Source of the DNA: 66-474 sp040255405
GTDB taxonomy: Bacteria; Pseudomonadota; Gammaproteobacteria; Xanthomonadales; Rhodanobacteraceae
DNA length: 33,084 bases
Assembly: GCA_040255405.1 (NCBI GenBank)
Contig: JBDZUX010000034.1
Span: forward strand, 1-33,084
Direction of reading: 5' to 3'
Shown one piece after another: positions 16,748 through 23,399 of this stretch. The position numbers and the translations under genes were made by a program. A model generated the notes under the pieces. That model ran no database searches. It was given only the letters and a program-made list of their open reading frames with translations, and had not been told where the DNA came from. The stretch's first letter is position 1. Each line of letters begins with the position of its first letter.

Positions 16748-16768
16748 ACCGCCGGGCGGCCCGGCGGT
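16748..16768 (-). terminator. Terminator-like hairpin between the small secreted protein gene and gspE
   Basis: ACCGCCGGGC and GCCCGGCGGT form a 10-base perfect inverted repeat around one base. On the minus strand it begins about 20 bases after the stop of the secreted protein gene and is followed by TTTCG. The stem is strong but the T run is short. It suggests that gspE has its own promoter in 16662-16747. Confidence 0.5.
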
Positions 16769-16787
16769 CCCGATCGAACGTGCCGCA

Positions 16788-17192
16788 CTACATCGAAGCA
16801 GCGGGTGCAGACGGCGCGATCGAGTAGGAAAGATGCAGCGTGATCTGGTCGCCCTTCTTCAGGTGCTGGCTCGCATCGGGGAAGTGCACCTTGAGGTTGC
16901 CTTCGTCCGTATGCACCTCGACCATGCCGTTGCTGCCGACCGAGCGCACCGTGCCCGTCATGTCGTGCTGGCCCATCACGTCGCTGGACGGCTGCGCCTG
17001 CGGAATTTGCGGCGGCAACTGCTGCTGGTCGGCCGGGGTCGCCGACGGGGTGGTCTTGAATGGCGGCGAATGCGTGACCGCGCCCGACTGTGGATGCTGC
17101 GCATCGGGCGTGGTCTGCGCCAGCGCCCACGGCGCGGCGCACGCCAGCGCGATCGCGGCGGCAAGACTGGAAAGCGAATGCATGCGTTTCAT
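16788..17192 (-). CDS. Small secreted protein of unknown function
   Basis: I do not recognise a named family. The 134-residue product has a clear Sec signal peptide (MKRMHSLSSL, hydrophobic core, cleavage after ALA at 23-25). A Pro/Gln-rich low-complexity stretch (about 27-72) follows, then a small beta-rich segment (about 77-122; TGTVRSVGSNGMVEVHTDEG, then KGDQITLHLSY). The repeated beta pattern suggests a small barrel or OB-like fold, but this is a guess. The start has an ideal AAGGAGG. It lies just upstream of the T2SS operon, apparently ended by a hairpin, so it is an independent unit. Confidence 0.8.
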   Translation of the reverse strand: MKRMHSLSSLAAAIALACAAPWALAQTTPDAQHPQSGAVTHSPPFKTTPSATPADQQQLPPQIPQAQPSSDVMGQHDMTGTVRSVGSNGMVEVHTDEGNLKVHFPDASQHLKKGDQITLHLSYSIAPSAPAASM

Positions 17193-17198
17193 GGCAAA

Positions 17199-17205
17199 CC
17201 TCCTT
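17199..17205 (-). promoter_or_regulatory. Strong ribosome binding site of the small secreted protein
   Basis: AAGGAGG, 6 bases before the ATG at 17192, is the strongest Shine-Dalgarno match noticed in this window. It fixes the start, although the frame is open 20 codons further upstream. It suggests a high translation rate. Confidence 0.85.
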
Positions 17206-17472
17206 GCGTGGAATTTCCTGGTCACGGCCCGCATACAGCGGACCCAAGCCATCCTGTCGGTGGCCTTTCTACTTCACGCCGGTCACAGCGCTCGGTCAAG
17301 CACTCGTTGGACGCCATTCAGCAACGTTCAACCATCAAGTCAGCGCCCGGTCAGGCTCGAATCGACCGCCACGGGAAAACAAGCCGTGCGCAGGAAAACC
17401 GGCGTCGTTTCCCGCCGTGGCGCTTTTCGCAGAGCCCGCGTGCAGAGCCGGGCACCGCCGGCAGCCGGCAGG
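17206..17472. other. Intergenic region upstream of the small secreted protein gene
   Basis: No gene is convincing here. The promoter of the secreted protein gene should lie here, as the next gene upstream on the same strand ends at 17473. I could not pick out a reliable -35/-10 pair or a clear terminator. Confidence 0.3.
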
Positions 17473-18246
17473 CTAATGCTGGCGTGCCCGCTCCACCTCG
17501 GCGGCAAGCTGCTGCGCGTCGCGGCGGTCGTTGTTCAACACGATCTCGCTGATGCGCAGCGTGGACATCCATGTGCGCAGGTTGTCGAGCAGGAAAGGCG
17601 CCGCCTTGAAGTTCGACAGGATCGCGAGTGCCTCCTGCTCGCTGATTGGTGCCGGGCAATCGACGAACCCCTGATCGGCATAGGACGACTCGCGATAGCA
17701 CCGATCCCAGATGTATTGCTGCACGGACCAGGGCGTCAGGCCGCGCACCTGCTTCCGATAGGCGGGGTCCTGCTGGCGGATGATGGATTCACCACCGATG
17801 CCCGACATGGAGTAGTAGTCTTCGAGCCGACCGCGCAGCCGCTCGTTGGCGATCAAACCGAGTTCGCCGGCGCTGCGCATCTCGGTGAAGGAGGCATCGG
17901 AAGGCACGAAAGGCAGCGTCTGGCTGGCCTGGTAGTACGCAAGCACGGTCTTCCATGCGGAGCCATCCACGAGTCGGCCGTTCTCGCCATGGGCGATCGC
18001 GCCGCGCCCGTACCCGGACACTGTGTCCCAGTAGGCGAGCGTGGTGCCGTAGGACTTGTTGTCCGTCGAGAGGTCCGCGTGGATGCGCCGGTAGTAACCG
18101 TCGGCTCGGGCCAGGTCCTGCCGATTCTGGTTCCAGTTGCTCACTTCCAGCACGATCAGGATGCCGACGACGACAATGACGAGCTCGATGGCCGCCGCCG
18201 TCCAGTCGTACGTGCGAAGCCGCGTCCCCAACTTCGAAATGTTCAC
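17473..18246 (-). CDS. Membrane-anchored protein of unknown function, DUF6090-like
   Basis: The 257-residue product has one N-terminal membrane helix (about 17-35, IELVIVVVGILIVLEVSNWN) followed by a long helical soluble domain. The sequence around the helix, ending NWNQNR, resembles the DUF6090 family, whose function is not known to me. Four aromatic/Trp-rich helices and two Cys residues (RCYRES, DCPAP) are visible. The GTG at 18246 is preferred because GGGGGT lies just upstream; an ATG at 18273 would add nine residues. It lies 62 bases after sdaA on the same strand and could be read from it, but no functional link is evident. Confidence 0.7.
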   Translation of the reverse strand: MNISKLGTRLRTYDWTAAAIELVIVVVGILIVLEVSNWNQNRQDLARADGYYRRIHADLSTDNKSYGTTLAYWDTVSGYGRGAIAHGENGRLVDGSAWKTVLAYYQASQTLPFVPSDASFTEMRSAGELGLIANERLRGRLEDYYSMSGIGGESIIRQQDPAYRKQVRGLTPWSVQQYIWDRCYRESSYADQGFVDCPAPISEQEALAILSNFKAAPFLLDNLRTWMSTLRISEIVLNNDRRDAQQLAAEVERARQH

Positions 18247-18308
18247 GCGCACCCCCGGTGAATTGCACCCCATTGGCCGACGGCGCGATCAGGTTGTGGC
18301 ACCGCCGG

Positions 18309-19697
18309 TCAACACTCCACCACGTTCACGGCCAGCCCGCCGCGGCTGGTTTCCTTGTACTTGTCCTTCATGTCGCGGCCGGTATCGCGCATGGTCTTGA
18401 TGACCTTGTCCAGCGACACGCGGTGCTTGCCATCGCTGCGCACCGCCATCCGCTGGGCGTTGATGGCCTTGACCGAACCCATGGCGTTGCGCTCGATGCA
18501 GGGGATCTGCACCAGGCCGCCGATCGGATCGCAGGTGAGGCCGAGGTTGTGTTCCATGCCGATCTCGGCGGCGTTCTCGACCTGATGCACGCTGCCGCCG
18601 AGCGCGGCGGTGAGCGCACCCGCGGCCATCGAGCAGGCGACGCCCACTTCGCCCTGGCAGCCGACTTCGGCGCCGCTGATGGAGGCGTTTTCCTTGTAGA
18701 GGATGCCGATCGCACCGGCGGTCAGGAGGAAATCGACCACGCCCTGTTCGTTCGATTTCGGGCAGAAGCGGTCGTAGTAATGCAACACCGCGGGCACGAT
18801 GCCAGCGGCGCCATTGGTGGGCGCCGTCACGACACGCCCGCCGGCGGCGTTTTCCTCGTTCACCGCAAGCGCGTACAGGTTCACCCAGTCGAGGATCGTC
18901 AGCGGATCCTTCAGCGAAGCTTCGGGGCGGTCGCGAAGTTCGCCATACATCGCCGGCGCGCGCCGCTTCACGTGCAGGCTGCCCGGCAGCTCCCCCGGCG
19001 AACGCAAGCCACGCGCAACGCAATCCTGCATCGCCTTCCAGATCGTCAGCAGCCCGGCGCGAACATCGGATTCGCTGCGCCAGACCTTCTCGTTTTCCAG
19101 CATCAACTGCGCGATGGTCATGCCGTACTGCTCGCACAGCGCCATCAGCTCGTCACCGGAATGGAACGCGTACGGCAGCGGCGTGGTATCGGCGACGATG
19201 CGATCGGCTGCGGCTTCGTCGGCGTTCACCACGAATCCGCCGCCCACCGAGTAATAGTCGCGGGTGACGATGGTTCCGCCGTTCGCATCGAATGCGGCAT
19301 AGCGCATGCCGTTCACGTGATACGGCAACTTCTGGCGCTTGTTCCAGACGAGGTTGGTCTTTTCGTCGAACCCGATTTCGCGCGTGCCGTGCAGGCGGAT
19401 GCTCCGATCGCGGCGCACCCGTTCGAGCAACGGCGGAATCGCATCCGGATCGATCCGGTCCGGCCAGTTGCCTTCCAGCCCGCAGATCACCGCCTTGTCG
19501 GTGCCGTGGCCGCGACCCGTCGCGGCAAGCGAACCGTACAACTCCACCTGCACGCGCGCGACGCGCTCGAGATCACCCGTTTCGATGAGCCAGCGTTCGA
19601 CGAAACGCGCGGCCGCACGCATCGGGCCGATCGTGTGCGAAGACGACGGGCCGATGCCGATCTTGAAGATGTCGAAGACGCTTACCGCCATGGTCAT
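18309..19697 (-). CDS. sdaA: L-serine dehydratase (L-serine ammonia-lyase), single-chain iron-sulfur type
   Basis: Converts L-serine to pyruvate and ammonia in the cytoplasm with a [4Fe-4S] cluster. The 462-residue product has the N-terminal FDIFKIGIGPSSSHTIGPM signature (8-26). Three conserved cysteines expected to bind the cluster are C347 (GCQGEVG), C389 (LTCDP) and C400 (QIPC). The chain ends in a cysteine (C462, VVEC). In the Legionella enzyme a C-terminal cysteine occupies the active-site cluster, and this one could do the same. The ATG at 19697 or the one at 19691 is the likely start; the earlier ATG at 19739 adds residues unlike the family. Confidence 0.96.
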   Translation of the reverse strand: MTMAVSVFDIFKIGIGPSSSHTIGPMRAAARFVERWLIETGDLERVARVQVELYGSLAATGRGHGTDKAVICGLEGNWPDRIDPDAIPPLLERVRRDRSIRLHGTREIGFDEKTNLVWNKRQKLPYHVNGMRYAAFDANGGTIVTRDYYSVGGGFVVNADEAAADRIVADTTPLPYAFHSGDELMALCEQYGMTIAQLMLENEKVWRSESDVRAGLLTIWKAMQDCVARGLRSPGELPGSLHVKRRAPAMYGELRDRPEASLKDPLTILDWVNLYALAVNEENAAGGRVVTAPTNGAAGIVPAVLHYYDRFCPKSNEQGVVDFLLTAGAIGILYKENASISGAEVGCQGEVGVACSMAAGALTAALGGSVHQVENAAEIGMEHNLGLTCDPIGGLVQIPCIERNAMGSVKAINAQRMAVRSDGKHRVSLDKVIKTMRDTGRDMKDKYKETSRGGLAVNVVEC

Positions 19698-19843
19698 TCG
19701 CGCCGTGTGAAAGCGGCCCCGTTCGAGCGGACATCGCAAGCGATGCCGCTCAACGCGACCGTCTGCGGATACCTGCAGCCTGATCGGCGTTATTGTACGC
19801 GCTCGCCAGCCTTGTTCTCCGCCTCGATTCGCTTGACCACGCC

Positions 19844-20080
19844 ATGCGCCTGACGCTCTACCAACGCGACGACTGCAAGCTGTGCGACGAAGCCGTCGCG
19901 CTGCTGGCGCGCGCGCGCGCGCCCGACTTCGAAAGCGTGTGGATCGACGGCGACGCGGAGCTCGAAACGCGCTACGGCGTACGCGTTCCGGTCCTGCGCG
20001 ACGACGGATCCGGGCGCGAACTGGGTTGGCCGTTCGATGCCGCGGCGTTGCAGGCGTTCCTGAGCTTCACCGAAAGATGA
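19844..20080 (+). CDS. Glutaredoxin-like thioredoxin-fold protein
   Basis: A 78-residue thioredoxin-fold protein of the glutaredoxin/DUF836 type. It begins MRLTLYQRDDCKLCDEA with the redox motif CKLC (11-14) near the end of strand 1. A cis-proline motif VRVPVLRD follows at about 46-53. Both active-site cysteines are present, so a dithiol role is possible; substrates are unknown. The frame is open 17 codons upstream, but the ATG at 19844 gives the family N-terminus. It is divergent from sdaA and convergent with the mechanosensitive channel gene. Confidence 0.85.
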   Translation: MRLTLYQRDDCKLCDEAVALLARARAPDFESVWIDGDAELETRYGVRVPVLRDDGSGRELGWPFDAAALQAFLSFTER

Positions 20081-20163
20081 ACCGATTCCGGATCGCGCTG
20101 CCCGCGTCCGGAGCGACATCTGCAACAAAACTGCCTTTTGCTGCCGATCGAACCCCGGGACTC

Positions 20164-20205
20164 GTCATTCCTGGCCGTCCGGGCTGCATCCGGACGGGAT
20201 TCGGA
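20164..20205. repeat. Palindromic repeat with CCGTCCGG stem between convergent genes
   Basis: CCGTCCGG (20175-20182) pairs with CCGGACGG (20190-20197) across a 7-base loop. The outer segments CGTCATTCC and GGATTCGG match the ATTCCGG/CCGGAAT family. It lies between the ends of the glutaredoxin-like gene and the mechanosensitive channel gene and may work as a two-way terminator, although no T run follows. Confidence 0.6.
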
Positions 20206-20278
20206 ACCGGCGTGTAGTACGACCGGGCGAAACGCGCTGCGCGTCCGGAATGCCGCACGCCCCCGCGCGGCGCTCCCC

Positions 20279-21412
20279 TCACTTGGGCTCGGGCGATGGC
20301 GATCCGCCGCCGCCGAGCGGTTGCACGACGTGCACGGGTGCGCCGGCCGGCTCGTCGCACGGGGCGGTCTCCACGCGCAGCCTTGGCAGGTGCTGCGGGT
20401 AGTTGCGCTGCAGGAAATCGATCAGTCCCTCGCGCACCCGGCAGCGCAGGTCGAAGTTCAGGCCGGAATTCTTGCTGCTGACCAGGATGCGCAACTGCAT
20501 CGTGCGCGGGTCGGCGTCGGTCACCTGCAGCACGAACACGCGTTTGTCCCACTCCGTCGCGCCATGCACCAACCGGTCGAGTTCCTCGCGCAGCGGCGCC
20601 AGCGGCAACCCGTAATCCACGTACAGGAACACCGTGCCGAGGATCTGCGAGCTGGTGCGGGTCCAGTTCTGAAACGGATTTTCGATGAACCATTGCAGCG
20701 GAATCACCAGTCGCCGCTCGTCCCAGATCTTCAGCACCACGAAGGTGCCGGTGATTTCCTCGACGCGGCCCCATTCGTTCTGGACGATCAGCACGTCGTC
20801 CAGCCTGATCGGCTGCGCCAATGCGATCTGCAGGCCCGCCAGCAGGTTGCCCAGCACCGGCCGCGCCGCGAGTCCGATCACCAGTCCGGCCACGCCCGCC
20901 GAGGCCAGGATGCTCGCGCCGAAAGCCTGGACCTTCGGGAACGTCATCAGGATCAGCGCGGCGCCCAGCACCCCGATCAGGAACATCGCCGAGCGCGACA
21001 GCACCTTCGCCTGCGTCTGCACCTGGCGCGCGTGCAGGTTGTCCTCGACATTCACGGGATGGCGCAGGCCGATCGCCCGCTCGACCCCCGAAACTGCCCG
21101 GATCGCGAGCCACGTCAGCGCTACGTAGACCGCGACCGTCATCGCGTGCTGCAGTGCCCTGAACCAGACCGTCCGCGGCAACCCGAGATTGGCGCTCATC
21201 AACGCGAACTGCAGGGCCAGCAGCGGCAGCACCGTTTCGAAGGGCCGCTCGCAGCGCTGCAGCACGATCGCGGGCACCGCACCCGGACGCAGCATGCGCC
21301 GGGCCGCGAAGCGCAGCACGTTGAAGAGCACGATCGCGACGATCAGCGCGGCGACCAGCACCAGCGCGACCCGCGCCCACGGCTGCGCGAGGATGTCGTG
21401 GAGGAAATCCAT
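20279..21412 (-). CDS. MscS-family mechanosensitive ion channel
   Basis: Inner-membrane channel expected to open under membrane tension and release solutes on osmotic downshock. The 377-residue product has membrane helices at about 12-32, 58-78, 88-108 and 142-157. A Gly/Ala-rich pore helix (about 167-190, ASAGVAGLVIGLAARPVLGN) follows, then the MscS beta domain (QPIRLDDVLIVQNEWGRVEEITGTFVVLKIWD) and a C-terminal alpha-beta domain. The tail is Pro/Gly-rich. ATG 21412 is preferred, with GGAAG 7 bases upstream; a GTG directly before it is also possible. It is larger than E. coli MscS (286 residues) because of extra N-terminal helices and the tail. Confidence 0.9.
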   Translation of the reverse strand: MDFLHDILAQPWARVALVLVAALIVAIVLFNVLRFAARRMLRPGAVPAIVLQRCERPFETVLPLLALQFALMSANLGLPRTVWFRALQHAMTVAVYVALTWLAIRAVSGVERAIGLRHPVNVEDNLHARQVQTQAKVLSRSAMFLIGVLGAALILMTFPKVQAFGASILASAGVAGLVIGLAARPVLGNLLAGLQIALAQPIRLDDVLIVQNEWGRVEEITGTFVVLKIWDERRLVIPLQWFIENPFQNWTRTSSQILGTVFLYVDYGLPLAPLREELDRLVHGATEWDKRVFVLQVTDADPRTMQLRILVSSKNSGLNFDLRCRVREGLIDFLQRNYPQHLPRLRVETAPCDEPAGAPVHVVQPLGGGGSPSPEPK

Positions 21413-21482
21413 CACCGTTCTTCCGTGAAGGTGAAAGATTCATGCTAACCGCCACCGGCTGAATCTTCGCGCCAGCACACGT

Positions 21483-21511
21483 GTCCGGACGGCGCCGCGC
21501 TCCGTCCGGAC
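21483..21511 (-). terminator. Strong hairpin directly after the yceI stop
   Basis: GTCCGGACGG (21483-21492) and CCGTCCGGAC (21502-21511) form a 10-base perfect stem with a 9-base loop. It begins one base after the stop codon of the downstream YceI gene. There is no T run, so it may be a REP-like palindrome stabilising the 3' end rather than a classic terminator. The same CCGTCCGG stem occurs at 20175-20197 on the other side of the channel gene. Confidence 0.55.
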
Positions 21512-22075
21512 CTACGGGTCCGCCTTGCGCAGCAGCAGGTGTCCGTGCACCGTCACACCGTTGCCGATCATGGAAGGATCGGCCCACTGGCCCGCGCCGA
21601 TCCCGAAGTCGAGCCGGTTCACCTGTGCCGTCACATCCAGCGTGGCGGTGTCGCCGTGCGGCGTAAAGGTGACGGCCAGCGCAACCGGCTTGGCCACGCC
21701 GCGCAGCGTGAGTTCGCCATCGGCAACGACCGTGCCGTCCACGGCCTTGCGGAAATCGGTAGTGGCGAAGTGCGCACGCGGGAATTTCGACGCGTCGAAA
21801 AAGTCGGCGTCCAAAGCGGTGTGGTCGCGTTCGCTGTTCCGGGTATCGAGACTGGCAATATCGACGCTCACGTCGAACTTCGCCTGCGCGAGGTCGTTCG
21901 GGTCAAAGACGATCTTTGCATCGAAGCGATGGAACTGCCCCGTGTATTCGACGTTCTGGTAGGTATTGGTGAAGCCCAGCGTGCTGTGCGCGGCATCGAC
22001 CTGCCACGTCTGCGCAAGGGCCGGCGCGGCGCACCCGAGCAGCAGCGCGGTGCACAACCAGATGGAGCGTTTCAT
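21512..22075 (-). CDS. YceI family periplasmic lipid-binding protein (downstream copy)
   Basis: YceI proteins are lipocalin-like periplasmic barrels that bind polyisoprenoids such as ubiquinone. The 187-residue product shows the family pattern: WQVDAAHSTLGFTNTYQNVEYTG near the mature N-terminus, DVSVDIASLDTRNSERD in the middle and LTLRGVAKPVALAV (YceI hallmark). The signal sequence is ambiguous: APALAQ fits signal peptidase I (cleavage after residue 21), while LLLGC at 11-15 resembles a lipobox. Its ATG overlaps the cytochrome b561 stop (ATGA). Confidence 0.92.
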   Translation of the reverse strand: MKRSIWLCTALLLGCAAPALAQTWQVDAAHSTLGFTNTYQNVEYTGQFHRFDAKIVFDPNDLAQAKFDVSVDIASLDTRNSERDHTALDADFFDASKFPRAHFATTDFRKAVDGTVVADGELTLRGVAKPVALAVTFTPHGDTATLDVTAQVNRLDFGIGAGQWADPSMIGNGVTVHGHLLLRKADP

Positions 22076-22647
22076 GGCCGAACCTCCCGGTTTGGTTTTC
22101 CGGACCCGACCGCCATGCGCCGCAGCACGTCGTCGCGCTGCCCGAAGTGATGCCACAATGCCGCGCCGACATGGCCGACCAGCAACGCTGCCAGTACCCA
22201 GAACAACGTCTGGTGGAGCAGCAAGGCGCGCGGCTTCCACACCGGATCCAAACCACCCGTCAAACTCGGCAGGTCCAACCAGCCGAACCACACCAGCGGC
22301 GCGTTGGCCGCGGAATTGAACCACCATCCGCTCAGCGGAAGTGCCAGGATCAACACGTACAACGCGAGGTGCAGTGCATGCGCTGCCTGCCGCTGCCAGT
22401 GCGGCATCGCCGGCGGATCGGCGGGCCGGCGTTCGGTGAGCCGCCACGCGATGCGCAACAGCACCAGCGCGAGGATGGTCATCCCGATCGATTTGTGGAG
22501 CGCGAACACCCGCACCTTCGCGGGCGTCAGGTCCATCTGCACCATCGACAGCCCGATCACGCCCTGCGCGACGATCAACGCGGCGACCAGCCAGTGGAAT
22601 GCGCGTACCAGTGCGCCCCAACCGTGCTCAGTGCTGCGCAGCGGCAT
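22072..22647 (-). CDS. Cytochrome b561 family membrane protein
   Basis: Four-helix inner-membrane di-haem b cytochrome of the CybB/YceJ type, expected to pass electrons between quinol and a partner. The 191-residue product has helices at about 16-36, 52-68, 90-110 and 143-163. Candidate haem ligands are H18 (FHW), H51 (LHKS), H90/H93 (AHALHLALY) and H145 (LHQT). GAGGAG 8 bases upstream supports the start. It lies between two yceI genes and overlaps both, resembling the E. coli yceJ-yceI pair and suggesting a shared redox or quinone-linked role. Confidence 0.92.
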   Translation of the reverse strand: MPLRSTEHGWGALVRAFHWLVAALIVAQGVIGLSMVQMDLTPAKVRVFALHKSIGMTILALVLLRIAWRLTERRPADPPAMPHWQRQAAHALHLALYVLILALPLSGWWFNSAANAPLVWFGWLDLPSLTGGLDPVWKPRALLLHQTLFWVLAALLVGHVGAALWHHFGQRDDVLRRMAVGSGKPNREVRP

Positions 22648-23278
22648 GCGCCCTGCTCCTCATCGACTTGTCCGCGGCCTGCCGGTAGTCGCGTTCCGCG
22701 CCGCGATCGAGCGTGGCTTCGATTTCCAGCCGGATCGTCACTTGCGTGCCGACCGCCTTCGGAAACGCCACCATGCCGAACTGCGTGCGATCCAGCGTCG
22801 CACGGCCGGAAAATCCCGCGATGGTTTCGAAGCCGAACAGGGTCGTGCCGACGCGATTGACGGTGAAGTCGATCTTCACCGGCAGCGTGGCGCCGTGCAG
22901 CGTGAGCCGGCCTTCGAGCGTACCGGTGCCCTCGCCGGTTTTCGTGACCCCATCGCTTTCGAAATGCGCGACCGGGAATTGCGCCGTATCCAGAAAATTG
23001 TGGCCGGTCACCGCGGCGTTCCAGCCCTTGTCGCCAAGGTCGGCGGAGGCAAGATCGATGTCGGCCACGACCTTCGAGGCGGCCCAGTCGTCCGGATCGA
23101 AGCGCAACCACCCGCGCGCGATCGCCAGGCGCCCCACCGGATTCGAATAGCCGTCGTGATCGGCGCTGAAAAGCACCTGCGAGTGCACGATGTCGATGCG
23201 ATAGTCGAGCGGATGCGCGTGGGCCGCGCCGGCGAAAAACAGCGCTGCGGCAGCAAGCATGGCGAGCGAACGGGACAT
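22628..23278 (-). CDS. YceI family periplasmic protein (upstream copy)
   Basis: A second YceI-type lipid-binding protein, 216 residues, with a signal peptide cleaved after AAHA (18-21). The core has RIDIVHSQVLFSADHDG, ADIDLASADLGD and LTLHGATLPVKIDFTVNRVG. It is more divergent than the downstream copy and has an extra C-terminal charged tail (about 190-216) whose coding sequence contains the start and binding site of the cytochrome gene (20-base overlap). As first gene of the three-gene unit it should carry the promoter in 23279-23399. An ATG at 23296 is an alternative start. Confidence 0.9.
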   Translation of the reverse strand: MSRSLAMLAAAALFFAGAAHAHPLDYRIDIVHSQVLFSADHDGYSNPVGRLAIARGWLRFDPDDWAASKVVADIDLASADLGDKGWNAAVTGHNFLDTAQFPVAHFESDGVTKTGEGTGTLEGRLTLHGATLPVKIDFTVNRVGTTLFGFETIAGFSGRATLDRTQFGMVAFPKAVGTQVTIRLEIEATLDRGAERDYRQAADKSMRSRAHAAAQH

Positions 23279-23399
23279 GGGCGCGGAGACCACCATCACG
23301 GTTATCTTCACACAGACCGGCGGCACTTGCGCGCCATGACGCGCACCGCCGCCGCTTTTGCGGCATCATCACGGACCGGTCCCAGGGGGGAAACGCGCC

